The notes: generated by a model from the sequence alone, not told the origin. A DNA stretch of 35,969 nucleotides from Chloroflexota bacterium (GCA_016213135.1 JACRBQ010000045.1:1-35969), one strand, 5' to 3'. Shown: positions 1 through 8,006, counted from the first letter of the stretch. Numbers and translations: made by a program.

Positions 1-264
1 ACAGCCGTAAAAGAAGACCTGCAAAAGCGGTTGCGCCGGATTGAGGGGCAAGTGCGCGGCGTGCAGAAAATGCTGGACGAAGACCGCGAATGCCACGAAA
101 TCATCCAGCAACTTGCAGCCATCCGCTCGGCCGTCCACGGCGCCAGCGTGCTGTTCATGCGCGAATACGCCTCCGACTGCCTCGTCAACATGGACACCGA
201 CGACAAAGCAGCGCGCGAGACTCTCATCAGCGATCTGCTGGGCCTCATGGGCAAAGCCCAGTAG
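1..264 (+). CDS. CsoR/CstR-family (DUF156) transcriptional repressor, 5' truncated by window edge
   Basis: The reading frame is open from base 1, so the gene begins outside the window; 87 codons are visible. The sequence RRIEGQVRGVQKMLDEDRE is the characteristic helix 1 of the DUF156 family of all-helical, metal- or persulfide-sensing repressors. Two cysteines sit 29 residues apart (visible residues 31 and 60), the spacing of the Cu(I) ligands C36/C65 of CsoR. The third copper ligand, histidine four residues before the second cysteine, is replaced by tyrosine (REYASDC). CstR-type persulfide sensors also keep the two cysteines without the histidine, so thiol or persulfide sensing is more likely than copper sensing; this is inference. 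The next gene (OsmC family) starts 19 bases after the stop, so the two are probably co-transcribed. Confidence 0.88.
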   Translation, partial: TAVKEDLQKRLRRIEGQVRGVQKMLDEDRECHEIIQQLAAIRSAVHGASVLFMREYASDCLVNMDTDDKAARETLISDLLGLMGKAQ

Positions 265-283
265 CCCGGCAAAGGAAACTTAC

Positions 284-730
284 ATGAGCTACAACTTGAA
301 AAAGGCAACTCTAACCTGGGAAGGGCACGACCTGGCCTTCGCCGCCACGGGCGGCTCGGGCCACACGATTCACTTTGGCAACCCCGCTGGCCCGAACGGC
401 GGCAGCCCCATGGAAGCCATCGTAATGGCCTCCGGCGGCTGCACCGCCTCCGACGTCATCGACATCCTGCGCAAGAAACGCCAGGACGTGACCGGCTTCG
501 AAGTCAACGTGGTGGGCACCCGCAACGCCGAGCCACCCATGTTGTATACCGAGATCGATCTCGAATACGTCGTGCGCGGCCGCCACATTGACCCAACCGC
601 CGTCGCCCGCGCCATCGAACTGTCGCTCACCAAATACTGCTCGGTCAACATCATGCTCGAAAAAGGCGGCGTGAAAATCAATAGCCGCTATCGCATCGAG
701 GAGGAAGCCGCCGAAGCTGCGGTCGCCTGA
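284..730 (+). CDS. OsmC-family peroxiredoxin-like protein
   Basis: This 148-aa protein belongs to the OsmC/Ohr superfamily of cytoplasmic thiol-dependent hydroperoxide-reducing or thiol-binding proteins. The two family cysteines are present: C53 in the strongly conserved ASGGCTASDV helix and C119 in LTKYCSVN, followed by a hydrophobic strand. The first half contains the usual substrate-pocket segment (HFGNPAGPNGGSPMEA). ATG 284 is chosen because AAAGGAAA lies just upstream; the longer open frame overlaps the regulator and is not credible. The position directly behind a Cys-only DUF156 regulator and ahead of thioredoxin suggests a role in organic peroxide or reactive sulfur handling. The exact substrate cannot be told from sequence. 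Confidence 0.9.
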   Translation: MSYNLKKATLTWEGHDLAFAATGGSGHTIHFGNPAGPNGGSPMEAIVMASGGCTASDVIDILRKKRQDVTGFEVNVVGTRNAEPPMLYTEIDLEYVVRGRHIDPTAVARAIELSLTKYCSVNIMLEKGGVKINSRYRIEEEAAEAAVA

Positions 731-732
731 CC

Positions 733-798
733 GTACGGGCGTTCAAGTGAATGCCCCAACAGCCACCAAGTACGGGCGTTCAATTGAACGCCCCAACA
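733..798 (+). repeat. Tandem 29-bp palindromic repeat pair between osmC-like gene and trxA
   Basis: Two 29-base units (733-761 and 770-798) start with GTACGGGCGTTCAA and end with GCCCCAACA, separated by 8 bases. The second contains a perfect 20-base palindrome at 774-793 (GGGCGTTCAATTGAACGCCC). The first is the same palindrome with two mismatched pairs. The units lie immediately upstream of the thioredoxin ribosome binding site. They resemble the short dispersed palindromes seen in many Chloroflexota and cyanobacterial intergenic regions, but a paired operator cannot be excluded. Confidence 0.75.
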
Positions 799-830
799 CG
801 GGCCACCGGCCCGATTTAGGAGAATACAAA

Positions 831-1169
831 ATGTCTGAACCCGTTCACGTCACCGATGCCGCTTTTGAAAAAGCCGTTCTGCAATCGCCAACGCCGGTCG
901 TTGTGGATTTCTGGGCGCCGTGGTGCGGCCCGTGCCGCATGGTGGCCCCCATCCTCGAATCACTCGCTGCCGAATACGACGGCAAGATCATCGTCGCCAA
1001 AGTCAACACCGACGACAACCCCGAGTGGGCTATGAAGTACGGCGTGCAGGGCATCCCCACCATGCTGTTTGTGCGCGATGGCAAGATTGTCGATCGCATG
1101 GTCGGTGCGGCCCCCCATCCGACGATCAAAGCCCGGATAGAGAAATTGGTCGCGCCGGTAGCGGCGTAG
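831..1169 (+). CDS. trxA: Thioredoxin
   Basis: This is a 112-aa single-domain thioredoxin, the usual length for the family, acting as a general cytoplasmic disulfide reductant. The active site is WCGPC at residues 31-35 within VVVDFWAPWCGPCRMVAP. The cis-proline motif GIPTMLFVRDG is present, and the resolving fold elements continue to the end. ATG 831 follows a good Shine-Dalgarno sequence (TTAGGAGAA). An open frame extends upstream through the repeat pair, but that part has no thioredoxin homology. It could supply electrons to the OsmC-like protein just upstream; this is inferred from proximity. A hairpin follows shortly after the stop. Confidence 0.96.
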   Translation: MSEPVHVTDAAFEKAVLQSPTPVVVDFWAPWCGPCRMVAPILESLAAEYDGKIIVAKVNTDDNPEWAMKYGVQGIPTMLFVRDGKIVDRMVGAAPHPTIKARIEKLVAPVAA

Positions 1170-1189
1170 GAATCATGGTGGCAACCCTA

Positions 1190-1220
1190 GAGCCGGAAAA
1201 CCCCTCCGGCTCGTTTCGTT
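1190..1220 (+). terminator. Probable intrinsic terminator after trxA
   Basis: An 8-bp perfect stem (GAGCCGGA at 1190-1197 with TCCGGCTC at 1205-1212) closes a 7-base loop and is followed by GTTTCGTT. The T-run is weak but the location 21 bases after the trxA stop fits transcription termination. The GTTTCGTT tail is also the left target duplication of the adjoining mobile element. Confidence 0.6.
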
Positions 1221-1383
1221 GTAACTGCTCACGACTTTTCTTAACAAGCGCCAGATATGGGCAAAGCGGAGCAAACCACGTCAATCTTGTCGCATATAGC
1301 CGTAGCAGATATGACCGAATACCGAAAAATTGGCGTTGCAGGCCCATATGTGGTGTTCTTTAAGGTTTCTCGTGAGCAGTTAC
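1221..1383. mobile_element. 163-bp MITE-like element with 14-bp TIRs and 8-bp target duplication (IS66-like ends)
   Basis: The left end GTAACTGCTCACGA (1221-1234) is repeated as an exact reverse complement at 1370-1383. Sequence inside the ends is also partly complementary: ATATGGGC near 1257-1264 pairs with GCCCATAT near 1342-1349, so the long imperfect arms are about 42 bases. The octamer GTTTCGTT is directly repeated immediately outside both ends (1213-1220 and 1384-1391), the signature of transposition. The element carries no gene. IS66-family elements start with GTAA and generate 8-bp duplications, so a non-autonomous IS66 relative mobilised in trans is the best guess; the family assignment is inference. 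It fills most of the trxA-GNAT gap; the rest of that gap, up to 1475, holds a terminator and a promoter. Confidence 0.85.
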
Positions 1384-1463
1384 GTTTCGTTTAACCGCCC
1401 GCCTCTGCCTGGGCGCGTGTCGCGCGCCCCGCCCGGCCCGATTCCCTGCCCCGCCGTCTCTCG

Positions 1464-1469
1464 TATAAT
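1464..1469 (+). promoter_or_regulatory. -10 box (TATAAT) for a leaderless GNAT transcript
   Basis: A consensus TATAAT ends only six bases before the ATG at 1476, which places the transcription start at or next to the start codon. There is no Shine-Dalgarno sequence between them. The transcript is therefore probably leaderless. A convincing -35 box is not seen. Confidence 0.6.
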
Positions 1470-1475
1470 GGCCGC

Positions 1476-1943
1476 ATGCACATCCGACCCTTCGAGCCGC
1501 GCGACCAAAGCGCGGCGCGCCAATTGATCCTCAACGGGCTGGGCGAACACTTCGGCTGGATCGACGAAACGCGCAACCCCGACCTCGCCGACATCGCGGC
1601 GCACTACCTCGCGCGCGGCCACGTGTTCGTCGTCGCCGAGCCGCATCCCGGCGGCGAACTGACCGGCACGGGCGCATTGCTGGTGGGCGTGGAAGGCGGC
1701 GGCCGGATTGTGCGCATGTCGGTGGCCCCGGCGCTCCGGCGTCACGGGCTGGGCCGCGAACTGGTGCGCCACCTTATAGAGGCTGCCCGCCAACGGCGGC
1801 TTCCCCGCGTCATTGTCGAAACGAATAATGATTGGTACGATCCCATCCGCCTGTATCAACGGTGCGGCTTCAGCGAATATCATCGGGACGAGGAGAGCAT
1901 CTATCTCTCGCGTTCGCTCATAACAGGGCAAGACGGGGATTGA
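1476..1943 (+). CDS. GNAT-family N-acetyltransferase
   Basis: This 155-aa single-domain protein has the GNAT fold, which transfers acetyl from acetyl-CoA to an amine. The start IRPFEPRDQSAARQLI is the typical beta1-alpha1 of the family. The acetyl-CoA pyrophosphate loop is visible as VAPALRRHGLGRELV (about residues 88-102, RxxGxG-like), followed by the LYQRCGFSEY motif near the C-terminus. The acceptor cannot be predicted. The ATG at 1476 is preceded by TATAAT and no ribosome binding site, implying leaderless translation. Confidence 0.88.
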   Translation: MHIRPFEPRDQSAARQLILNGLGEHFGWIDETRNPDLADIAAHYLARGHVFVVAEPHPGGELTGTGALLVGVEGGGRIVRMSVAPALRRHGLGRELVRHLIEAARQRRLPRVIVETNNDWYDPIRLYQRCGFSEYHRDEESIYLSRSLITGQDGD

Positions 1944-1975
1944 AAGTGGCGCAACCCATGCGCTAAGACAATGCC

Positions 1976-2787
1976 ATGCCAAATTATTTTTGCGTCACCT
2001 GCGGCGCGCAATTCGCCGAAACCCCCGCCCCGCCCGACCGCTGCCCCATCTGCGACGACGAGCGGCAATACGTGGGATCGAAGGGCCGGCAGTGGATCAC
2101 GCCCGAAGCGCTGAAGGCCGCGCACCACAACATTGTGCGCGAGGAAGAACCCGGCCTCACCGGTATTGGCGCCGAGCCGGATTTTGCCATTAGCCAGCGC
2201 GCGCTGCTGGTGCAAGCAACCACCGGCAACGTGCTGTGGGATTGCACTTCGCTGATTGACGAGGCCGCCGTGCAGGCCGTGCGCGAGCGCGGCGGGCTGT
2301 CGGCCATCGCCATTTCGCATCCGCACTTCTACACCGGCATGGTCGAGTGGAGCCGCGCCTTCGGCGGTGTGCCGATTTATTTGCACGCCGACAACCGGGA
2401 GTGGGTGATGCGCCCCGATCCGGCGATTGTGTTTTGGGAGGGCGAGACGCACGCCTTGGCCGACGGGTTGACGCTGATCCGCTGCGGGGCCATTTCCCCG
2501 GAAGCACCGTGTTGCACTGGGCCGCCGGGAGCAACGGCAAGGGGGCATTACTCACCGGGGACACGCTGATGGTAGTGCCTGACCGCCGCTACGTCAGCTT
2601 CATGTACAGCTACCCCAACCTGATTCCGTTGGGGGCCACTGCCATCCGCCGTATCCTCAAAGCTATCGAACCGTATCCCTACGACCGCATTTACAGCGCG
2701 TGGTTTGGCCGCGTGCTCGCCGCCGACGCGCGGGCGGCAGTGGCCCGTTCGGCGGAGCGCTATTTCCGCGCCATAGAGTCCTGTTAG
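1976..2787 (+). pseudogene. Rubredoxin-type zinc ribbon plus metallo-beta-lactamase-fold hydrolase, single frameshift
   Basis: The N-terminal 35 residues carry a CxxC...CxxC zinc ribbon (FCVTCGAQF and RCPICDDE), followed by an MBL-fold domain with HPHFYTGMVEW as the metal-binding segment and ADNREWVM. The frame breaks at the GGGG run 2486-2489: residues read LIRCG in the first frame and continue as GHFPGSTVLHW...LLTGDTLMVVPD in the +1 offset frame until the stop at 2785-2787. One extra G would restore a protein of about 270 aa with no other damage. It is either a very recent pseudogene or a homopolymer sequencing error. The family are generally zinc hydrolases of unknown substrate. Confidence 0.82.
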
Positions 2788-2839
2788 CCTGCCTGTCAAG
2801 CGCATGCCCATGTGAAGAAATCAATGGTGGAGACAACCA

Positions 2840-3802
2840 ATGAATTCGAATCACTATCACGCCGCACCCGGACGCTCGTTGACAACCCGGTTCTACGAAA
2901 CCGAACATGACTTACAGCAGATGCAGGGTTTGCTGATGGAGGCGCGTTCGCGTACCAATGACTGGCACTATTCTCACGTCGGCGAATTGATGTGGGGATT
3001 CTTTATGGTGGCTTGCCACTTGAATCCACAAGAATACATTCGACTCTGGCATGATGATCAGGGCAAGTTAGTCGCCTATGCGATTCTCGGCGAAGATCCG
3101 TCCTTCGACTGCCAGGTCTTGCCGGAGTATGAATGGTCCGGGATCGAGGCTGAGGCGATGGCCTGGGCGGAAACGCGTATAAGCGAGCTCCGCAAACGTG
3201 ACGCGCAACATTGGAGCGGCAATTTTGTTTCCGGTGCCCGGCAGGACGATGCAAAACGAATTGCGTTTCTGGAGCAGCACGGGTTCCGGTACAGCGGAGA
3301 GTTTGCCGAGGTGAATACGCTGCGCTCGTTGGCCGAACCGATTCCCGAAACCGTGGTACCCCCCGGTTGCCAGGTTCGCGCACTGGCTGAGACCGGCGAT
3401 ACTTCAAACCGTGCTGGAGCAGAGCGCGCTGTGTGGCTGCCGTGGACCGTTGGCAACGTCAGCGACGACGATTACGCGCGCTTGATGCGGCTGCCCGGCT
3501 ACCATCGCGATCTTGATGTGGTTGCAATCACGTCGGACGGCGTCATCGCCGCATATGTGAATTGCTGGATTGACCCGGTCAACCGGATCGGCGATTTTGG
3601 TCCGGTCGGCGCGCTTCCGGCTTACCGCCGGCAAGGAATGACGCGCGCCGTGCTGCTCGAGGGGTTGCGCCGGATGCAGGCGCGCGGGATGGACCGCGTG
3701 TGCGTCTCCACCGGCGTATCGAATACGCCTGCACTTCAACTCTATGAATCGATTGGCTTTGAGATTGTGAACAAGTACCTTGATTACGTGAAAACGGAAT
3801 GA
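2840..3802 (+). CDS. Tandem-domain GNAT acetyltransferase
   Basis: This 320-aa protein consists of two GNAT folds in a row. The C-terminal copy is complete, with the acetyl-CoA loop VGALPAYRRQGMTRAVLLEGL (about residues 253-273) and the STGVSNTPALQLYESIGFE motif. The N-terminal copy lacks a recognisable acetyl-CoA loop and is probably structural, as in mycothiol-synthase-like double GNATs. ATG 2840 follows GGTGGAGAC. It sits alone between the MBL gene and the arylamine acetyltransferase; the substrate is unknown. Confidence 0.85.
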   Translation: MNSNHYHAAPGRSLTTRFYETEHDLQQMQGLLMEARSRTNDWHYSHVGELMWGFFMVACHLNPQEYIRLWHDDQGKLVAYAILGEDPSFDCQVLPEYEWSGIEAEAMAWAETRISELRKRDAQHWSGNFVSGARQDDAKRIAFLEQHGFRYSGEFAEVNTLRSLAEPIPETVVPPGCQVRALAETGDTSNRAGAERAVWLPWTVGNVSDDDYARLMRLPGYHRDLDVVAITSDGVIAAYVNCWIDPVNRIGDFGPVGALPAYRRQGMTRAVLLEGLRRMQARGMDRVCVSTGVSNTPALQLYESIGFEIVNKYLDYVKTE

Positions 3803-3910
3803 GAGGAATACCACGACGAGTCTCCAGTCTGGAATCCTCCAAACAACTTTAGCACAGACGAACTTGCCGCGTGATTTGGGCGATGGACTCGTGCTCCGCT
3901 ACGCGAACCG

Positions 3911-4651
3911 ATGGATGTGACAACCTACCTTCAACGCCTCGATTATCACAGCCCGCTGGAGCCGAGCGCCGAAACTCTGCGCGGCCTGCACCGGGCGCAC
4001 ATGATGACGGTGCCCTTCGAGAATCTGGACATTTGGCTGGGGCGGCCCATTGTGCTGGACGAGGCCGCGCTTTACGACAAAGTTGCGCGCCGCCGCCGTG
4101 GCGGCTTCTGCTACGAGCTTAACGGCCTGTTCGCGGCGCTGCTGCGGGCGCTCGGTTTCGATGTAACCCTGCTCTCGGCGCGCGCGCACGGCGGGCCGGA
4201 GTTTGATCACATGGCGCTGTTGGTGCAGCTCGAACAGCGCTGGCTGGCCGATGTGGGCTTCGGCGATTCGTTCGTGGAGCCGCTGCTGCTCGACGAGCGC
4301 GGCGAGCAAATTCGCAACGGCCAGGGCTACCGCATTTCCACCGACGGCGACGAGTGGCGCATGGCGGCGCGCGGCGAGGGCGGCGAGTGGGCCGACGAGT
4401 TTGCCTTCACCCTCCAGCCGCGCCAACCAGGCGACTACGCCGGCATGTGTCACTACCACCAGACCTCGCCCCAATCCATGTTCACTCAAAAACGCATTTG
4501 CTCCCGCGCCACGCCCGACGGACGCATCAGCCTCAGCAACCGGCAATTGATCATCACCCGCAACGGCCGGCGGCAGGAGCGCGAGCTGGCGACGGATGAC
4601 GATTGCACCGCTGCCCTGCGCGAACACTTCGGAATCGTGCTGGAGGGATAA
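3911..4651 (+). CDS. nat: Arylamine N-acetyltransferase
   Basis: This 246-aa protein is a cytoplasmic enzyme that moves acetyl from acetyl-CoA to arylamines or hydrazines through a cysteine intermediate. The family catalytic triad is visible: C67 in RRGGFCYELNGLF, H100 in FDHMALLV and D114 in WLADVGFGD. The N-terminal VPFENLDIWLGR segment is typical. It is somewhat shorter than the usual 270-280 aa, missing part of the C-terminal domain. It precedes the membrane transporter by seven bases, and the transporter's ribosome binding site lies inside the end of nat, so both are likely co-transcribed. Confidence 0.94.
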   Translation: MDVTTYLQRLDYHSPLEPSAETLRGLHRAHMMTVPFENLDIWLGRPIVLDEAALYDKVARRRRGGFCYELNGLFAALLRALGFDVTLLSARAHGGPEFDHMALLVQLEQRWLADVGFGDSFVEPLLLDERGEQIRNGQGYRISTDGDEWRMAARGEGGEWADEFAFTLQPRQPGDYAGMCHYHQTSPQSMFTQKRICSRATPDGRISLSNRQLIITRNGRRQERELATDDDCTAALREHFGIVLEG

Positions 4652-4658
4652 TACCGCA

Positions 4659-6029
4659 ATGACTTCCCCGGAGACTTCCGCGCCCGAGTTGGCGACCGGG
4701 CGCATAGTGCGCACGTGGTGGCCGTTGGCCGCCAGTTGGCTGCTCATGGCCACCGAGCTGCCCGCCGTCAGCGCCGTCGTGGCCCGCCTGCCCCACCCCG
4801 AAATCAACCTGGCCGCTTACGGCGGCGTGGTCTTTCCGTTGGCCCTCATCGTCGAATCGCCCATCATCATGCTGCTGGCCGCCTCCACCGCCCTCAGCAA
4901 AGACTGGGCCTCCTACGCCAAACTGCGCCAGTTCATGATGCGCGCCGGGCTGGCGCTCACCCTGCTGCACATGCTCATCGCCTTCACGCCGCTATACTAT
5001 TTCGTCGCCGCCAAGGTCATCGGCGCGCCGGCGGAGATCATCGAACCGGCCCGTATCGGCTTCATGATCATGGTCCCGTGGTCGTGGGCCATTGCCTACC
5101 GCCGCTTCAATCAGGGCGTGATGATCCGCTTTGAGCAATCGCAGGCCGTGGGCATCGGCACAGCCATCCGCCTGGGCACGTTGGGCGTCGTGCTCACCAT
5201 CGGCTATCTCGTGCACACGCTGCCGGGCATCGTCATCGCCACCGGCGCCACCATCACCGCCGTCATGAGCGAGGCCATCTATTCCGGCTTGCCCGTGCAG
5301 CCCATCCTGCGCAACCAGCTTCGCCTCGCGGCGCCCGTCGAGCCTGCGCTCACCTTCCGCGCCTTCATCGGCTTCTACGTGCCGTTGGCAATGACTTCGT
5401 TGCTCAGCCTGCTCGTCCAGCCAATCGGCAGCGCCGCCCTCAGCCGCATGCCCTCGCCCCTGCAATCGTTGGCCGTGTGGCCCGTCATCTCCAGCCTCAT
5501 CTTCATGCTGCAAAGCCTCGGCGTGGCCTACAACGAAGTCGTCGTGGCCCTGCTGGATCGCCCCCACGCCACACGCAGCTTGCGCCGCTTTGCTAACGCC
5601 CTGCTCGTCGCCCTCACCGCCGGCATGCTCGTCATGGCCGCCACCCCGTTATCGGCCCTGTGGTTCGGGAGCGTGCTGGGCCTGTCGCCCGCCCTCACCG
5701 ACATGGCCCGGCGCGGCCTGTGGCTGGCGCTGCCCATGCCCGGCCTGGCTGTGCTCACCAGTTGGTATCAGGGCAACCTCATGCACAGCCGCCGCACACG
5801 CGGCATCACCGAGGCCATTGCCATCTTCATGTTCACCAGCGTCTCCGTAATGGTGGCCGGGGTGTGGTTGGGGACATTCGGCGGATTGTACGTGGGACTG
5901 ACCGCCTTCAGCGTGGGCACGGCTATGCAGACCGTGTGGCTATGGCGGCGCGTCCGAGTCGCGCTCCGCAGCACCCAGGCCCGTGACGCTTCCTCTGGCC
6001 CGTTGCCTGGCCGGGCGGCCGCCGACTGA
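4659..6029 (+). CDS. Multi-pass membrane transporter, MOP superfamily, ANKH/MATE-like
   Basis: This is a 456-aa protein with roughly 12 hydrophobic segments distributed evenly from residue 20 to 440 and a charged C-terminal tail. Segments such as ESPIIMLLAASTALSKDWASYAKLRQFMMRAG, PWSWAIAYRRFNQGVMIRFEQS and FYVPLAMTSLLSLLVQPIGSAALSRMP recall the MATE/MOP superfamily and in particular the ANKH (progressive ankylosis)-like branch. The exact branch is uncertain. ATG 4659 is preceded by GGAGGG at 4642-4647 inside the end of nat; the longer frame to 4596 overlaps nat. The substrate is unknown. It converges with the minus-strand NAD-kinase-like gene, leaving only 12 bases between stops. Confidence 0.78.
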   Translation: MTSPETSAPELATGRIVRTWWPLAASWLLMATELPAVSAVVARLPHPEINLAAYGGVVFPLALIVESPIIMLLAASTALSKDWASYAKLRQFMMRAGLALTLLHMLIAFTPLYYFVAAKVIGAPAEIIEPARIGFMIMVPWSWAIAYRRFNQGVMIRFEQSQAVGIGTAIRLGTLGVVLTIGYLVHTLPGIVIATGATITAVMSEAIYSGLPVQPILRNQLRLAAPVEPALTFRAFIGFYVPLAMTSLLSLLVQPIGSAALSRMPSPLQSLAVWPVISSLIFMLQSLGVAYNEVVVALLDRPHATRSLRRFANALLVALTAGMLVMAATPLSALWFGSVLGLSPALTDMARRGLWLALPMPGLAVLTSWYQGNLMHSRRTRGITEAIAIFMFTSVSVMVAGVWLGTFGGLYVGLTAFSVGTAMQTVWLWRRVRVALRSTQARDASSGPLPGRAAAD

Positions 6030-6041
6030 GTGGGCACTCAA

Positions 6042-6971
6042 TCACCCCACCACCAGCCGCGCCTTCTGCGCCGCCAACCCGATGGTAGCCGTGGCCCCGG
6101 CGTTGAACGCCAAAAAATCCGCCTCCACCCCGTCGCTAAAAATCACCCCGCCGTCCGGCATCTCAGAGCGGATCACCAGCGGCGCACCGGGCGTGACCGC
6201 CCCGCACACCACCGCCGCGCCGGATGTTTTGCTGACGAACGGCTCGCGCACCACGAACATCAGTTGATCGGCATCCCACGCCGGCCGGGGGCGCTCCAGC
6301 GGCGCCTCCGTGGAAGCGAATTGCGCCAGCATGCCGTTCGCCATATTGAACATGCTGCTCAGCCAGCCCGTGGCCCCCACTCCTGTGGATACGATGATGC
6401 CGCTGGAGGAGTGATGCTCCTCCCGATCCCCGGCCCGGATCGAATACCGCGCCGATACATGACTGCGCACGCCGATGAATAAATCGTTGAACGCCAACAA
6501 CGACTGCCCGTCGTTCAGCCGCGCCTCGGCCATGGTCACCAGCCGCGCCGTGGCCTGATTCTTCAGCACGCCGCGCACGGCCGCCGGCGCATCAGCCACG
6601 GAGAAGGGCAGCAGCACCCCGTCGATGTGGGCCGGGTCCGGGTTCACGGCCACCAACGGCTGGCCGCGCAAATACTTGGCCGTGTTCACCACCAGCCCGT
6701 CAATGCCAATGGTCACCACCAGATCGTTCTCGGCAAACAGAAAGTTCGGCAGGAACTCGCGCTCGATCACTTGCAGCTTCGCCAGCCCTTGCAAGCCGCG
6801 CCGCAGCCGGCTCAGCGCGGCCTGGTACGTTTCGTGCTCGCGCTCAAACAGGGCAAAGTCGCCGCCGCTGTGGCCGATGTAAAACGCCGCCTGCGCCCGC
6901 GTGTTGAACCGCTCGATCAACCCTTCCAGCCGCGTCTTGCGCGTCACCAGCACAATCTTCTCGTAATCCAT
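6042..6971 (-). CDS. NAD-kinase-like protein with altered active-site motifs
   Basis: This protein of about 309 aa resembles ATP-NAD kinases (diacylglycerol-kinase-like fold). The equivalent of the GGDG loop reads VVTIGIDGLVVNTAKYL (one glycine replaced by isoleucine, aspartate kept). The NE motif reads FNDLFIG, and the NAD-binding STPTGSTAY motif reads STGVGATGW. The usual chemistry would be phosphorylation of NAD(H); the substitutions make a different nucleotide or sugar substrate, or loss of activity, possible. Start 6971 is chosen because GGGAGG lies at a good distance; an ATG 18 bases upstream (6989) is possible. It follows the SPFH gene within 3-21 bases and is surely in the same operon. 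Confidence 0.82.
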   Translation of the reverse strand: MDYEKIVLVTRKTRLEGLIERFNTRAQAAFYIGHSGGDFALFEREHETYQAALSRLRRGLQGLAKLQVIEREFLPNFLFAENDLVVTIGIDGLVVNTAKYLRGQPLVAVNPDPAHIDGVLLPFSVADAPAAVRGVLKNQATARLVTMAEARLNDGQSLLAFNDLFIGVRSHVSARYSIRAGDREEHHSSSGIIVSTGVGATGWLSSMFNMANGMLAQFASTEAPLERPRPAWDADQLMFVVREPFVSKTSGAAVVCGAVTPGAPLVIRSEMPDGGVIFSDGVEADFLAFNAGATATIGLAAQKARLVVG

Positions 6972-6992
6972 CGCCGCCTCCCGCCCCATGCC

Positions 6993-8006
6993 TCATTCCT
7001 TCTTCATCAACATCTCCAGCAAATCCGGCGAGATGTTCAAGTTGCCGATCTTCCCCGCATTCTGGGCAATCTCCTTCAGGGCCATGCTCACCATCAGGCG
7101 CGGCTCCACCGACTGCATGGCCAGCAGTTGCAGCACCTCGGGGGCCATCTCTTGCAGAGGGCGCAACGAGGATTGCACCGCGTACGCCTGGGCGTCGGCC
7201 TCAGAGCGGGCGTTGTCGGCGCGGGCCGCTACCAGCTTCTTGCGTTCTTCCTCCAGCGTGACCTGTCCGTTGAGTTTCGCCTCGCGGATCTGCTGTTCCT
7301 TCGCCTCCACGGCAAGGTCGGCGGCCACTTTGGTCTCGCGGATTTGCCGCTTCTTCTCTTCCACCGCGATCTCGGTGTTCAGTTCGTTCTCTTTGATGCG
7401 CCGTTCCTGTTCCACCGCCGCGTTGCGCCGGTCGTAAATCGCGCCGTCGGCCTGCCGCAACAGGGCTTCGCGGGCCTCGGCCTCCAGCGCGCGGGCGCTC
7501 TCGGGCGTGGGCTTGATGGCGAGGATGGATAGCGTAAGCACCTCCACCCCCAGCGCCTTCAGCGCCGCGCTGCCGGCCAGTTGGCCCAGCACCGCCGTGG
7601 CAATGGCATCCGCCGCGGCAATGGCGGCGCGCAGAGGCCGGGCCAGCACCTCGGCCCGGGTGAGCACCTGCGCCAGATTGACCAACCGCTGCGGCAGTTT
7701 CTCCGGGTCGTCGGATACATATTTGTCTGCCGCGCCGTCCACCGTGTAGTTGAGCAGCGAGGCCACCACCTTCGGATCGGCCACCCGGTACGTCAGTTGC
7801 CCCTGCACCGTCACCGGCTGGTAATCGGCGGTGGCCTCGTTGAAGATGAATGGCGCGTCGGCGCTGCCCACCGGCACCACGGCAATGGACGATACCGGCT
7901 TGTAATAGAAGAACGCCAGCCCCGCCCCCGCCCGCTTCACCTTGCCGTTCTGGTAGTGAATGGCATATTGCGTCGGCCCGGTCTTGAGATATTGAATACC
8001 CAGCAT
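6993..8006 (-). CDS. SPFH/band-7 domain protein with long coiled coil
   Basis: This 337-aa protein has an N-terminal SPFH (stomatin/prohibitin/flotillin) domain (about residues 10-165), followed by a charged helix rich in E, K and R (about 170-265: EQERRIKENELNTEIAVEEKKRQIRETK and repeats of the same pattern). It ends with a short helical tail. No N-terminal membrane helix is obvious, unlike canonical prohibitins, so it may bind membranes peripherally or form soluble rings. SPFH proteins form oligomeric membrane-associated scaffolds. ATG 8006 has a strong Shine-Dalgarno sequence (AAAGGAGA). It is the first gene of a two-gene operon with the NAD-kinase-like protein. Confidence 0.86.
   Translation of the reverse strand: MLGIQYLKTGPTQYAIHYQNGKVKRAGAGLAFFYYKPVSSIAVVPVGSADAPFIFNEATADYQPVTVQGQLTYRVADPKVVASLLNYTVDGAADKYVSDDPEKLPQRLVNLAQVLTRAEVLARPLRAAIAAADAIATAVLGQLAGSAALKALGVEVLTLSILAIKPTPESARALEAEAREALLRQADGAIYDRRNAAVEQERRIKENELNTEIAVEEKKRQIRETKVAADLAVEAKEQQIREAKLNGQVTLEEERKKLVAARADNARSEADAQAYAVQSSLRPLQEMAPEVLQLLAMQSVEPRLMVSMALKEIAQNAGKIGNLNISPDLLEMLMKKE

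Noticed and set aside
733-798. CRISPR-like array from the two 29-bp units
   Set aside because: Only two units, 8-base spacing and palindromic symmetry; no cas genes in the window.
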